From Fontibacillus phaseoli (GTDB lineage: Bacteria; Bacillota; Bacilli; Paenibacillales; Paenibacillaceae): a stretch of DNA of 64,000 nt. A model generated the notes under the pieces. It had not been told where the DNA came from. It did not search any database and saw only the letters and a list, made by a program, of their open reading frames with translations. The position numbers were made by a program, and so were the translations under genes. Positions 35,354 through 44,916 of the stretch are shown here, piece by piece. The stretch is from positions 1,116,001-1,180,000 of the forward strand of contig NZ_QPJW01000001.1 of NCBI RefSeq assembly GCF_003337355.1, written 5' to 3'. The number at the start of each line of letters is the position of its first letter. Within the stretch, counting starts at the first letter, position 1.

Positions 35354-35380
35354 TATGCAAAAGGGTTTTTATTAATCGCG

Positions 35381-35440
35381 TTTGTAATAACGTTTTTACA
35401 AATGTTTACTATTAATGATTTGTAATAACGTTTTTACAAA
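35381..35440. promoter_or_regulatory. tandem LacI-type operators before the catabolic operon
   Basis: Two identical 22-base sites lie at 35381-35402 and 35419-35440, 38 bases centre to centre. Each has the half-sites TTTGTAA and TTACAAA around AACGTT, the CG-centred palindrome typical of LacI-family operators. The promoter they control was not resolved; TTTACA at 35395-35400 inside the first site is a possible -35 box. Confidence 0.85.
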
Positions 35441-35480
35441 AATAAATTAGGAATGAAAGACTAAAAGGAGATGAAGAATA

Positions 35481-36653
35481 TTGAAACCGTTTATACCTCT
35501 TGAAGAATTCCAGGACAGGGTCGTTCGTATTCAAAAAGGCATGAAAGAGCAGGGGTTGGATTTGCTTCTCGCCTTCGGAAACGAGGCAGAGCCCCAATTT
35601 GTCCGGTATCTGTCCGATTATTGGCCTTCTTTTGAATCCGCGGGCGTCTTGATTCCGGCTGAAGGAACACCTGTTCTACTGATTGGTCCGGAAACCTTGA
35701 CTTTTGCGAAAGATCGTTCCAAGATTCCGGATATCCGCCGACTGCTTGTGTTCAGGGAATCCTCAGACCCGGAATATCCGGGAAGCAAGCTGGATACGTT
35801 TAAGTCGGTTATATCGGAATTGCTGGATCGAGCGCCGAAGAAGGTGGGAATTGCCGGATGGGCCATTATTCCGCAAACCATATTCAGCGAATTCTCGAAA
35901 GCGGTTACAGAAATTGGCGGAGAAGCTCCTGTTAAGGCGGATCAAGTCATGATAGCCGTCAGAGCGATTAAAAGCGAGAATGAATTGAATTGTATGCGTG
36001 AAGCCTACCGGATTACTACAATCGGATTTGAAACGGTACTGGATCAATTGCGCCCAGGCATGACTGAATTGCAAGCAAGGGGAATTGCCTTGGCGGCAAT
36101 GTCCGAAGCCGGGATGGAATCGGAGGCCTATCCATTCTGGTGTTTATGCGGCGACGGAACGAATCAGGCGATTAGCCGTTCGCGTCACAAGCCGCTGGAG
36201 AAGGGGCAAATTATTCAGCTTCAAGTAGGGGCCAGATATAACGGATATGCTTCCAGCATTGGGCGGCCGGTGGTTTTTGGCAAGGCTACGGATGAGGCGA
36301 GAGCTTTAATAGAAGCGGGCATTTCCGGACAAGCCGCCATTCTGAGTACGCTCAAAGCAGGGATACCAGCCAAAGAAGTTAGCAATGCATACGAGGCGGC
36401 CATTGCTAAAGCGGGGTATTCCGATTGGCTGCTGTACGGACCATGCCATGCTACCGGACTAATGGAAGGAGAGCCGCCATGGATCGAATCGAATTCCACT
36501 TGGATCCTCCAGGAGAATATGACATTCTGCGTAGATGTGTTTTTAGGCAACAAAGAGAAGGGAATCGGCTTGCGCTTTGAAGACGGTGTGAGAGTAACCG
36601 GATCAGGCGTGGAAGAGTTCTCGAATCTGCGGAGGGAGGTTATTGAATTGTGA
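35481..36653 (+). CDS. M24-fold (creatinase/prolidase-like) protein with lost metal ligands
   Basis: The 390-residue protein has a creatinase N-domain (1-130) and a pita-bread M24 domain (about 160-390). True M24 aminopeptidases use two Asp, one His and two Glu to bind metals. Here the first Asp motif reads QLQVGARYNGYASSIGRP, so both Asp are lost, and the first Glu region reads FCVDVFLG; a His is kept in GPCHATGL and a Glu in LRFEDGVRV. This pattern resembles creatinase, a metal-independent C-N hydrolase of the same fold, rather than prolidase. TTG start with AAAAGGAGATG before it. First gene after the LacI operators, so likely acts on the imported compound. Confidence 0.8.
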   Translation: MKPFIPLEEFQDRVVRIQKGMKEQGLDLLLAFGNEAEPQFVRYLSDYWPSFESAGVLIPAEGTPVLLIGPETLTFAKDRSKIPDIRRLLVFRESSDPEYPGSKLDTFKSVISELLDRAPKKVGIAGWAIIPQTIFSEFSKAVTEIGGEAPVKADQVMIAVRAIKSENELNCMREAYRITTIGFETVLDQLRPGMTELQARGIALAAMSEAGMESEAYPFWCLCGDGTNQAISRSRHKPLEKGQIIQLQVGARYNGYASSIGRPVVFGKATDEARALIEAGISGQAAILSTLKAGIPAKEVSNAYEAAIAKAGYSDWLLYGPCHATGLMEGEPPWIESNSTWILQENMTFCVDVFLGNKEKGIGLRFEDGVRVTGSGVEEFSNLRREVIEL

Positions 36654-38185
36654 ACACCCTGACTGCGCAAAGCCCCATTTTATTGGAGACGCATAACATT
36701 CAGAAGTCGTTTATGGGACATGTTGCGTTAGGAGACGTCAGTTTTTCGTTAAGGGGTGGAGAATGTCTTGCGCTTGTCGGTGAGAATGGCGCAGGCAAAA
36801 GTACGTTAATGAAAATATTGTCCGGGGTCTACAAGAGGGATCACGGCTTGATCAAGATCAAGGGACAGGAAGTGCAGATAGGCGATCCCAAGGCGGCTCA
36901 AAAGCTCGGAATCAGCATTATCCACCAGGAGCTTCAGCTTATCCCGGATTTAACGGTATACGAGAATATTTTTCTAGGCAGGGAGTATGGCAAAGCGGGG
37001 ATCATTAACGATGCGGAGATGATTCGCCAGACACGCAAGCTGTTGGATTCAATAGAGGTGGCTATTGATCCAAAGTCGCTTGTGAGACAGTTGACGATTG
37101 CCGAGCAGCAGGTTGTGGAAATCTCCAAGGCTTTATCCCAGAACGCCGATATCATCATTATGGATGAGCCGACCGCATCGCTAAGCTTGACCGAGGTACA
37201 GCAATTGTTCGGCATCATTCATCAACTGAAGCGTGAAGGTAAAGGGATAATCTATATTTCGCATCGGCTGGAAGAGTTAAGAGGTATTGCAGAACGAATC
37301 TGCGTACTGCGGGATGGAACGCTCGTAAAGGAACTGCCTTGCGATGCGGAAGTTGACGAGATCATTGAACATATGGTGGGCAGGAAAATAACAAATCTGT
37401 ATCCGGAACTGAATTCGGAAATTGGGAACTGCCTGCTTGAAGTGGATAATCTATCAGATTCTCAGATATTGTCCGATGTCTCCATGCAGATTCGGGAAGG
37501 GGAAGTAGTCGGGGTCTCGGGTTTAATGGGTTCTGGACAAACTCAGCTTGCCCGGGCTATATACGGACTTACCAAAAGAATCAAAGGAGAGATCCGAATC
37601 GAGGGGCAAAGCTACAAGAATCCCTCGCCGCAAAGATCAATTCGTTTGGGTCTGGGGCTTGTTAGCGAGGATCGCAAGGATGAGGGGCTTGTATTGGGGA
37701 TGTCTATTGCCTCCAATACAACGCTCTCCAATTTGGAGCCTGCCTTGAACAAGCTCAGGATGATCGATAGCCGCAAGGAAAATCAAATTGCCGAGCAATA
37801 CAGAGGGAAGCTGAAGATCAAATCTGTGAATTGCTTGCAGGAGGTAATTCTGCTAAGCGGCGGAAATCAACAGAAGGTCGTGTTGGCCAAAGTAATGATG
37901 ACAAATCCCAAGGTCATCATTATGTGCGAGCCGACCCGCGGAGTGGATGTGAACGCCAAAGTAGAGATTTACAACCTGATCGACCAGTTTGTGCGGGAGA
38001 AAAAGGCGGTCCTTCTCATTTCCTCCGAATTGCCGGAAATATTGGGGTTAAGTCATCGCGTACTTGTTATGGACAAGGGGAAAATTGTAGCCGAATTTTC
38101 CCATCAGGAGGCTACCCAGGAGAAAATTATGTATTATGCAACCGGCGGAAATTTGATTGAAGGGGGAGAGGCAGATGACAAATAA
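36650..38185 (+). CDS. sugar ABC transporter ATPase (RbsA/MglA/AraG type)
   Basis: The 511-residue protein has two ABC domains, as in ribose, galactose and arabinose importers. The first has GENGAGKST, LTIAEQQ (signature variant) and IIMDEPTASL; the second has a degenerate Walker A (GLMGSGQTQ), LSGGNQQK and IIMCEPTRGVD, the usual pattern in this class, where the second site is less active. The GTG start overlaps the stop of the M24 gene by four bases. It powers the permease and binding lipoprotein encoded next. Confidence 0.95.
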   Translation: MNTLTAQSPILLETHNIQKSFMGHVALGDVSFSLRGGECLALVGENGAGKSTLMKILSGVYKRDHGLIKIKGQEVQIGDPKAAQKLGISIIHQELQLIPDLTVYENIFLGREYGKAGIINDAEMIRQTRKLLDSIEVAIDPKSLVRQLTIAEQQVVEISKALSQNADIIIMDEPTASLSLTEVQQLFGIIHQLKREGKGIIYISHRLEELRGIAERICVLRDGTLVKELPCDAEVDEIIEHMVGRKITNLYPELNSEIGNCLLEVDNLSDSQILSDVSMQIREGEVVGVSGLMGSGQTQLARAIYGLTKRIKGEIRIEGQSYKNPSPQRSIRLGLGLVSEDRKDEGLVLGMSIASNTTLSNLEPALNKLRMIDSRKENQIAEQYRGKLKIKSVNCLQEVILLSGGNQQKVVLAKVMMTNPKVIIMCEPTRGVDVNAKVEIYNLIDQFVREKKAVLLISSELPEILGLSHRVLVMDKGKIVAEFSHQEATQEKIMYYATGGNLIEGGEADDK

Positions 38186-39128
38186 CGCTCAATTCTGGAT
38201 GTTTGCCAGAAAGTATGGAATGCTCATCGTGTTAATACTGTTCATTACGGTGCTTGCCTTCATAAGCCCGCAATTTTTTACGACAAGCAATTTCCTCAAC
38301 ATTGGCAGGCAGGTTTCACTAAATGCCATTCTTGCTGCAGGAATGACGATTATTATTATCTCCGGTGGCATTGATCTTTCTATAGGCGGACTGGTGGCTT
38401 TGACCAGTTGTCTGTGCGCGGCAATGCTGGCGGATGGCCACAGCATCTTTATTGCTATCGGACTGGCCGTTCTTGTCGGGGCCGCCGGAGGATTCGCCAA
38501 CGGGTTCGTCATCGCCAAAACGAATATTGCCCCCTTTATTATAACGCTTGCCGCTTTATCAGTTTTCAAAGGGGTTACGCTGCTGTTCACGAATGCCCGT
38601 CCGATCCCCATCGATAATGACACATTCGGGCAGCTCGGACAAGGATATTTAGGCAAGATTCCGTATCCGATTCTCATAATGCTTGCGATCTTTTTTATCG
38701 TCTACCTTGTACTGAAGAAAACGAAGCTTGGCAGATATGTATATGCCATTGGCGGCAATGAGAAATCCGCCATTCTTGCGGGTATCAATGTTCCGCGCAT
38801 TAAGATGATCGTCTATTCCTTATCCGGTATAGCCGCCGCTCTGACCGGCGTTTTATACGCATCAAGATTGCTTTCGGGAGTGCCCAACCTGGGAACAGGC
38901 TTCGAGTTGACCGCCATCACGGCTGTTGTGCTCGGAGGAACAAGCTTCACGGGAGGACAAGGAGGGGTGTGGGGGACGCTAATAGGCGTCATTATATTAG
39001 GAGTCATGGGCAACGCGCTGAATCTGCTCGGCATATCCGCTTTCTATCAGGATATTGTAACTGGATTTGTTGTTTTGTTGGCTGTTCTGTTTGACCGTTT
39101 TATCTATACTCGGCTTGCAACCAACTAA
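38175..39128 (+). CDS. sugar ABC transporter permease (RbsC type)
   Basis: The 317-residue membrane protein has eight to ten hydrophobic segments and RbsC-family motifs: SPQFFTTSNFLNIGRQVSLNAILAAGMTIIIISGGIDLSIG (N-terminal), YAIGGNEKSAILAGINV (coupling loop) and a C-terminal TAVVLGGTSFTGGQGGVWGTLIGV. A single permease gene implies a homodimer. The ATG follows GGGGGAGAGG and overlaps the ATPase gene by 11 bases. Confidence 0.95.
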   Translation: MTNNAQFWMFARKYGMLIVLILFITVLAFISPQFFTTSNFLNIGRQVSLNAILAAGMTIIIISGGIDLSIGGLVALTSCLCAAMLADGHSIFIAIGLAVLVGAAGGFANGFVIAKTNIAPFIITLAALSVFKGVTLLFTNARPIPIDNDTFGQLGQGYLGKIPYPILIMLAIFFIVYLVLKKTKLGRYVYAIGGNEKSAILAGINVPRIKMIVYSLSGIAAALTGVLYASRLLSGVPNLGTGFELTAITAVVLGGTSFTGGQGGVWGTLIGVIILGVMGNALNLLGISAFYQDIVTGFVVLLAVLFDRFIYTRLATN

Positions 39129-39150
39129 AAATGAATCAGGGGTGGTCTAA

Positions 39151-40185
39151 TTGAGTAAGAACAAAAAACCGAAATGGCTCGTGTCAGTGATCGTGATCAT
39201 GGTTCTTCTCGTTTCCGCATGTGGTAATAATTCGGAAAATACGGCAAATGGCTCTGAGCCTGGAGATTCTGCAGGTAGCCCGTCAGGCAATGCGTCTACT
39301 ATCGGATTTACTGTCCCGACACTAAATAATCCATTTTTTGTTGATATGCAGAAGGGTGCCGAGCAAGCAGCGGCAGAACGGGGTCTCAAGCTGATTATGG
39401 TAGGCGGAGACAACGATATTACGAAACAGGTTAAGCAGGTAGAGGATTTTATTCAAAATAAAGTGGATGCCATTGTCATTCAAACTGTAGACACGACCGG
39501 GATTGTTCCGGTAATCAAACAAGCAAATCAAAGCGGTATTCCCGTATTTACAACGGCCGAAACGCCTTCCGACGGCGAGATTGTAACGAGCATCGGATTC
39601 GATAGCTATGAGTCTGGGCAGAACGGAGGCGAATTTATCGCCAAAGAACTGAATGGCAAAGGAAACGTCGTTGAATTGATCGGTGTGCTCGGACAAGAGA
39701 CAAGCCGATTGAAATCGGACGGATTCAAGGATGCGTTAAGCAAGTATCCGGATATTAAGCTTCTAGACTCTCAGCCGGCTCAATATGACAGATCGACGGC
39801 AATGACTGTTATGGAAAACTATTTGCAGAAGTTTCCGCAAATAGATGCAGTATACGCTGCCAACGACGAGATGGCGCTGGGTGCCGTTCAAGCGATTAAA
39901 GCGGCGGGCAAGCTTGACCAAATTAAGGTTATGGGCAATGACGGTACGGATGATGCACTTAAAGCAGTCAAGGAAGGCGAAATGATCGCAACCAATGCGA
40001 CCCCTGCATTTATTCAGGGATATATTGCAATCGATATGGCTGATCGGGCGTTGAAGGGCGAGAAGCTGCCGGCTACCATCAAAGAGAAAAACTTTATCAT
40101 TACCAAGGATGAAGTTGATGATGCGGAAAGCATTCTTAAAGGTGTAGAAGAGGACAAACGTTATTGGCTGGAGCAGTTGAAATAA
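39151..40185 (+). CDS. sugar-binding lipoprotein of the ABC importer (RbsB type)
   Basis: The 344-residue lipoprotein has a signal with lipobox VSACGNN (Cys about residue 25), a Ser/Asn/Gly linker and a type I periplasmic-binding fold (about 48-335): IGFTVPTLNNPFFVDMQKGAEQAA, KVDAIVIQTVDTTGI, FDSYESGQNGGEFIA, AVYAANDEMALGAVQAI, KVMGNDGTDDALK. Ligand stacking residues (Phe in NPFF, Asn in AANDE, Asp/Gly in GNDGTDD) match ribose/allose-type binders, so a pentose or a pentose derivative is plausible. TTG start after AGGGGTGG. Confidence 0.94.
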   Translation: MSKNKKPKWLVSVIVIMVLLVSACGNNSENTANGSEPGDSAGSPSGNASTIGFTVPTLNNPFFVDMQKGAEQAAAERGLKLIMVGGDNDITKQVKQVEDFIQNKVDAIVIQTVDTTGIVPVIKQANQSGIPVFTTAETPSDGEIVTSIGFDSYESGQNGGEFIAKELNGKGNVVELIGVLGQETSRLKSDGFKDALSKYPDIKLLDSQPAQYDRSTAMTVMENYLQKFPQIDAVYAANDEMALGAVQAIKAAGKLDQIKVMGNDGTDDALKAVKEGEMIATNATPAFIQGYIAIDMADRALKGEKLPATIKEKNFIITKDEVDDAESILKGVEEDKRYWLEQLK

Positions 40186-40207
40186 GCGTTGTATGGGAGT
40201 GACGAAG

Positions 40208-41506
40208 GTGGATATCAGACACAAAATAATCACCTATATAGACGAGCATAGGGAAGAGGCCATCCAATTTCTGAGAGAGATGGTGCGATTCGATAGTACG
40301 ATAATCGATCAGGGAGTCGACGGCAAGGAAAAAGAAGTTCAGGAATGGCTGGCTGAGCGGCTTGAAAGCTGGGGCTATAAGGTTAGACTGTTCGAGCCGG
40401 ACAACGATAAGTTGAGCGAATATGCCGATTACAACCCCGGTCACGTCTATCATAACAGACCGAATCTGGTTGCCGTGAAACAGGGGACGGGCGAAGGACG
40501 CTCGATCTTGCTGAACGGTCATGTGGACACGGTTGCTGTCGGAGATTTGAACAAATGGAGCCGTTCGCCCTGGAGCGCCGATGTCAGCGAAGGCAGAATA
40601 TATGGTCGCGGTACGACCGATATGAAGGGGGGAGTAGCCGCTATGATCTTGGCGGCGCGCTTCCTGGAGCAGGCGGGGGTAGAACTAAAAGGCGATCTTA
40701 TGATTCAAAGCGTCGTAGACGAAGAGGGCGGCGGAAACGGCACATTGGCTTGCGTTGCTGAAGGCTACCGGGCGGATGCGGCGGTTGTAACAGAGCCTAC
40801 CCGCTTCCACATTCAACCGATCGGCAGAGGCGTTCTGCTGCTGGAAGTAGAAGTGTATGGAAAAGCCAACCATGCCTGTTATAAATGGGAGGGCGTCAAT
40901 GCGATCGAGAAGGCCATAAAGATCGCGGAAGGCTTGAAAGAGCTGGAGCATGAATGGATCGCCCGGCGAAGCAATCCGCAGCTCCCGGGCCCGTCGATCA
41001 GCTTGGGATACATGAACGGCGGAATAGCGGCTCCTATCGTGCCGGATGCCTGTACTTTAAAATTCGATATCAAATATCTGCCTGTTGTAGTCGGCCATGA
41101 CGGCCAGGAAACGGAACTGAGCGGCGACCAGATCAAGCTTGAGGTTGAGGAGCGGATTAAGCGCATCTGCAGCTCTGATAGCTGGCTTGAGCAGCATCCC
41201 CCTCGATTGAATTGGTTTCTGCACGTGATGCCGCATCGACTGGATCCCTCTCATGAGCTTATTGCAACGGCCGCCGGCGTATCGGAGGAGCTGTTCGGTT
41301 GGAGTAAAATATCCGGATTGCCGAGCGGATCCGATGCCCGACATCTGTTAAACAGCGGCGGTATTCCGTCCATCGTGTTTGGCCCCGGTGATATGAGAAT
41401 GGCGCATACCTTGGATGAATCGATTGGCGTGGAGGATTATATATCCGCTATAAAAGCATTGGCTCTCATTATTCTCGACTGGACAAACAAAAGCCCGCAA
41501 AGGTAA
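40208..41506 (+). CDS. M20-family ArgE/DapE-like deacylase
   Basis: The 432-residue metallohydrolase has all five dizinc ligands: His and Asp in NGHVDTV and GRGTTDMKGG, the Glu pair in DEEGGGNGT, the acidic residue in VTEPT and the C-terminal His in MAHTLDE. The lid/dimer domain lies at about 195-320. Relatives remove acyl or formyl groups from amines (acetylornithine, succinyl-diaminopimelate, N-formyl aminopyrimidine). GTG at 40208 is preferred because GGGAG lies eight bases before it; ATG at 40193 has no site. In a sugar-uptake operon it suggests that the imported compound bears an amide. Confidence 0.88.
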   Translation: MDIRHKIITYIDEHREEAIQFLREMVRFDSTIIDQGVDGKEKEVQEWLAERLESWGYKVRLFEPDNDKLSEYADYNPGHVYHNRPNLVAVKQGTGEGRSILLNGHVDTVAVGDLNKWSRSPWSADVSEGRIYGRGTTDMKGGVAAMILAARFLEQAGVELKGDLMIQSVVDEEGGGNGTLACVAEGYRADAAVVTEPTRFHIQPIGRGVLLLEVEVYGKANHACYKWEGVNAIEKAIKIAEGLKELEHEWIARRSNPQLPGPSISLGYMNGGIAAPIVPDACTLKFDIKYLPVVVGHDGQETELSGDQIKLEVEERIKRICSSDSWLEQHPPRLNWFLHVMPHRLDPSHELIATAAGVSEELFGWSKISGLPSGSDARHLLNSGGIPSIVFGPGDMRMAHTLDESIGVEDYISAIKALALIILDWTNKSPQR

Positions 41507-41553
41507 GTTCGAAAGAACGGCAATCATAATCGTTTACTTTAAATATTGGAGGG

Positions 41554-41577
41554 AGCCCGTTTTAGACGGGTTTCTTT
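41554..41577 (+). terminator. internal terminator/attenuator within the LacI operon
   Basis: AGCCCGT and ACGGGTT form a short stem with a TTTAG loop followed by TTCTTT. It separates the transporter/hydrolase genes from the RbsD and ribulokinase genes and could lower their expression. Confidence 0.55.
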
Positions 41578-41604
41578 CCTTTTAACAACTAAAGGATGGT
41601 GGAA

Positions 41605-42105
41605 ATGAAACGTAACGGTATTTTGAATCGCGGATTAAATGAAGTGTTGGCTGCAATGGGGCATGGTCAAATTCTGATCGTATGCGATGCAGGTTTTCCT
41701 ATACCGACTCATGTAAGATGTGTCGATCTTTCCGTCACGAAAGACATCCCTGATTTGGAAACGGTGCTTAGAGCCATTACATCGGAATTTATAACGGAAA
41801 AGGTTATTTATGGTCAACAAATTCAAGATTTTAACACTCCTCTTTATAAAGAATTACAGCATTTATTCAGCGACTGTGAGCATGAGATTATTCCTCATGA
41901 AGAAATAATAGGGCGAGTAGCCCATCAGGCCGTTGCGGTCATTAGAACGGGCGCCTATAATCCTTGGGGCAATATTGCTCTGGTATCGGGCACAGACCCG
42001 TTCGCTTGGTATACGAATAAAGAGGTTCACATGCCGGAGGCTTATCAGCAAAGAAAAGAAGCGATTATCGCTGCTAACCAAAGGGCCAAGTATTATTCGG
42101 AATGA
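41605..42105 (+). CDS. rbsD: RbsD/FucU-family sugar mutarotase
   Basis: RbsD interconverts pyranose and furanose forms of ribose for kinases. The 166-residue protein keeps [20 protein letters not shown] (His20), [10 protein letters not shown] (Asp28), [24 protein letters not shown], that is, the catalytic His/Asp and the sugar-binding C-terminal block. It is longer than typical RbsD (about 131-140), with a C-terminal extension past SGTDPF ([19 protein letters not shown]). ATG at 41605 follows AAAGGATGG. It is placed directly before ribulokinase. Confidence 0.88.
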   Translation: MKRNGILNRGLNEVLAAMGHGQILIVCDAGFPIPTHVRCVDLSVTKDIPDLETVLRAITSEFITEKVIYGQQIQDFNTPLYKELQHLFSDCEHEIIPHEEIIGRVAHQAVAVIRTGAYNPWGNIALVSGTDPFAWYTNKEVHMPEAYQQRKEAIIAANQRAKYYSE

Positions 42106-42118
42106 GGTGACGTCTTCT

Positions 42119-43783
42119 ATGAACAAAAAATATGCGATCGGGATGGACTTCGGCACAGAGTCAGGCCGTGCGGTACTGGTTGATTTATCCGATGGTACTG
42201 AAATCACGGAGCATGTCACGCCTTATTCGCATGGGGTAATTACGGAATACTTGCCGAACTCGGATGAAAAGCTGGGACAGGAATGGGCGCTGCAGCATCC
42301 GGGTGATTACCTGGAGGTGCTGGAGCGTTCGATTCCTGCGATCATGAAAGCATCGGGGATCGAGCCGAATCATATCATTGGCATTGGCGTTGATTTTACG
42401 TCATGTACAATGCTTCCTGTCGATACGGAGGGAAGTCCGTTATGCTTCAAGCCGGAGTGGAAAGGGAACCCCCACTCCTGGGTGAAATTGTGGAAGCATC
42501 ATGCCGCTCAGCACGAAGCGAATGAAATCAATCGGTTCGCTTCTGAACGGGGAGAAGCCTTCTTATCCCGCTATGGGGGGAAAATATCATCGGAATGGAT
42601 GATTGCGAAGATACTGCAAATCTTAAGCGAGGCTCCTGAAGTTTATGAGGAGACGGATCGTTTCGTGGAGGCAGCCGACTGGGTTGTGGGCCAGTTGACG
42701 GGAGTAATCGTTCGCAACAGTTGTAGCGCCGGGTATAAAGCTATGTGGAATAAACAGAAAGGATATCCGGAAGAAGCCTTCTTCCAGGCTCTCCATCCGC
42801 GAATGGGCAATTTGGTTCATACGAAGCTGCGCGGCGAAGTTATTCCTCTGGGAGCCAAGGTTGGAGAACTAACCGAAGAGATGGCAACCCGGTTAGAATT
42901 GAAGGCGGGAATTACTATTGCGACAGGCTGTATAGACGCTCATGCGGCGGTTCCTGCGGTGGGGGTAGTGACTCCGGGCGAGCTTGTGATGACCATGGGC
43001 ACTTCGACCTGTCACTTGCTGCTCAGCGCGGAAGACAAGCCGGTCAAGGGAATATGCGGCGTTGTCGAAGACGGTATTATCCCTGGACTTTTTGCTTATG
43101 AGGCAGGACAGCCCGCGGTTGGAGACCTTTTCGCTTGGTATGTCAATCAAGCCGTTCCGGAGTATGTCAAGCATGCGGCCGAGCAGGAGGGAATTAGCGT
43201 TCATGGCTGGCTGGAGCAAAGAGCCGCGGTCTATTGGCCCGGGCAGACAGGGCTGTTGGCGCTGGACTGGTGGAACGGCAACCGTTCGGTTTTGGGAGAT
43301 GCAAATTTATCAGGTCTTATATTGGGACTGACCCTGCAGACAAAGCCTGAGGAAATCTACCGCGCTTTGTTGGAATCGACAGCCTTCGGCACACGGAAAA
43401 TTGTCGAGGAATTTCAAACAAGCGGCGTAGAGATTGTTAAACTGTATGCATGCGGCGGGTTGCCGCAAAAAAATGCATTGCTTATGCAAATTTATGCGGA
43501 TGTAACGAATCTGGAAATTATCGTTGCCGATTCAAAGCAAACTTCGGCTTTGGGGGCGGCGATCTTTGCCGCTGTCGCCGCCGGGTCGGCTCAGGGAGGC
43601 TACGACAGCATTGTAGACGCAGCTCAAGCAATGGCTCGGGTGAAAGAAGAATCGTACAAGCCGATTCCGTCAAACGTAATCGCGTATGACAAGCTATATA
43701 AGGAGTATAGTCAGCTTTATGATTATTTTGGTTCGGGAGCAAACGATGTTATGAAGCGTCTTAAAGCTTTAGCTGCCTATTAA
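42119..43783 (+). CDS. araB: ribulokinase (EC 2.7.1.16), FGGY family
   Basis: The 554-residue kinase has AraB-type features: [109 protein letters not shown] and [17 protein letters not shown]. Ribulokinase phosphorylates L- or D-ribulose to the 5-phosphate. Neither AraA isomerase nor AraD epimerase is in the window, so the pathway either produces a ketopentose directly or relies on genes elsewhere. Last gene of the LacI-controlled run; no clear terminator follows. Confidence 0.94.
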   Translation: MNKKYAIGMDFGTESGRAVLVDLSDGTEITEHVTPYSHGVITEYLPNSDEKLGQEWALQHPGDYLEVLERSIPAIMKASGIEPNHIIGIGVDFTSCTMLPVDTEGSPLCFKPEWKGNPHSWVKLWKHHAAQHEANEINRFASERGEAFLSRYGGKISSEWMIAKILQILSEAPEVYEETDRFVEAADWVVGQLTGVIVRNSCSAGYKAMWNKQKGYPEEAFFQALHPRMGNLVHTKLRGEVIPLGAKVGELTEEMATRLELKAGITIATGCIDAHAAVPAVGVVTPGELVMTMGTSTCHLLLSAEDKPVKGICGVVEDGIIPGLFAYEAGQPAVGDLFAWYVNQAVPEYVKHAAEQEGISVHGWLEQRAAVYWPGQTGLLALDWWNGNRSVLGDANLSGLILGLTLQTKPEEIYRALLESTAFGTRKIVEEFQTSGVEIVKLYACGGLPQKNALLMQIYADVTNLEIIVADSKQTSALGAAIFAAVAAGSAQGGYDSIVDAAQAMARVKEESYKPIPSNVIAYDKLYKEYSQLYDYFGSGANDVMKRLKALAAY

Positions 43784-44024
43784 TTCGGTTCTGCGTGGGA
43801 AAAGCTGCTTGACCGCAAAGGGACCATATTGCTATCGGGAGTAGATTTGAGACGCAACACATTGATAATGAACTCAATCTCTAGTTATACAAATCCTTCC
43901 GCAAAATGACAAAATAATCACGTTCCGCCCATGGCATGCTGTTACAATGAAACTAACTTTTCGGTTTCTGGTAACGTTTATATAATGTCGGTAGACAGCA
44001 CATTCGGCGAGGAGCGATGTCTTC

Positions 44025-44867
44025 ATGGGCAAAAAAACCGGAAAAAAATCAGCGGGGATTATTTTGTTGTTGACGGCGGGTGCGTTATTATCCGGTCCAG
44101 CCAAGGCAGACCCTTCCTTGAATTTATGGATAGACGGAAAGCAGCAGGATACGCGGGTGGAATGGAGAGACGGAAAGATTATGGCTCCACTCCGCTCGTT
44201 GGCGGAATCCTTGGAGGCAAGCGTGTCCTGGGACCCGAAAAGGAACCGGGTTTATGTGGAGAGCGATCCTGGCGACTCCCCAGGACAAAACGGTAGGGAA
44301 GATGCCAAAGTAACCCTGGAGCAGGTTGCATCCTGGGTCAAACAGCAGGGAGCCAGATCGAACTATTATCTGGAAGGACTTTCCTATGAGGAAGTTCAAC
44401 TGGATGAGGATGACGAACTTGAAGTGATTGCGGGAATCGACGGCGGGGTGCATTTGGGACAGTTTTTTATTTTTGATCGAAATGCCTCCGGGAGCTATAA
44501 GCTGCTGGCGGAAAAGAATTGGAAGGTCGAGCAGTTGGACCCGGGGGCTGCAAAAGATGTTGAATCGAAGAAAGTATTTGAAACGGTGGAACGGACGGGC
44601 GGTACCGGAATCGATGTGTATTATGCCCACCTTTGGTATCTGGACAATGGTGCCATGAAGGAGGCGTGGAGAGGTACCTTGAAGGAAAGATTTGCTATGG
44701 TTTCAGGCGGACATTCCCTGCTTGCCGGAAGCTATCAGGTCATTAATAACATGCTGTACAGTTGGGAAACGTTCACCAGGCTGGCTGACGATGATGAAAC
44801 CGTCGTGGGCAAACCGGAAACGAAGATGAAGGTGTATCGTTTTGATGGAACCAAGTTCGTGGAATGA
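44025..44867 (+). CDS. secreted protein with copper-amine-oxidase N-terminal-like domain
   Basis: The 280-residue exported protein has a signal peptide (1-28, ending AKA-D) and one domain of the Cu_amine_oxidN1 type (about 32-80: LNLWIDGKQQDTRVEWRDGKIMAPLRSLAESLEASVSWDPKRNRVYV), a stalk module common in Paenibacillus wall proteins and not an oxidase. The remainder (about 95-280) is a mixed domain with acidic loops (QLDEDDELEVIAGIDGG) that I cannot name. GAGGAG lies ten bases before the ATG, and a TATAAT lies at 43981-43986, preceded by no clear -35 box. Confidence 0.83.
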   Translation: MGKKTGKKSAGIILLLTAGALLSGPAKADPSLNLWIDGKQQDTRVEWRDGKIMAPLRSLAESLEASVSWDPKRNRVYVESDPGDSPGQNGREDAKVTLEQVASWVKQQGARSNYYLEGLSYEEVQLDEDDELEVIAGIDGGVHLGQFFIFDRNASGSYKLLAEKNWKVEQLDPGAAKDVESKKVFETVERTGGTGIDVYYAHLWYLDNGAMKEAWRGTLKERFAMVSGGHSLLAGSYQVINNMLYSWETFTRLADDDETVVGKPETKMKVYRFDGTKFVE

Positions 44868-44869
44868 AC

Positions 44870-44913
44870 AAGGCCCGATCCTGAAGTTCAACAGGGATCG
44901 GGCTTGTCTTTTA
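44870..44913. terminator. terminator between converging genes
   Basis: GCCCGATCC pairs with GGATCGGGC, with A-rich and T-rich flanks (TTGTCTTTT on the plus strand). Confidence 0.85.
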
Positions 44914-44916
44914 TAA

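Noticed and set aside
44025-44867. Copper amine oxidase
   Set aside because: Only the small N-terminal stalk-type domain is present; no catalytic domain or topaquinone Tyr motif exists.
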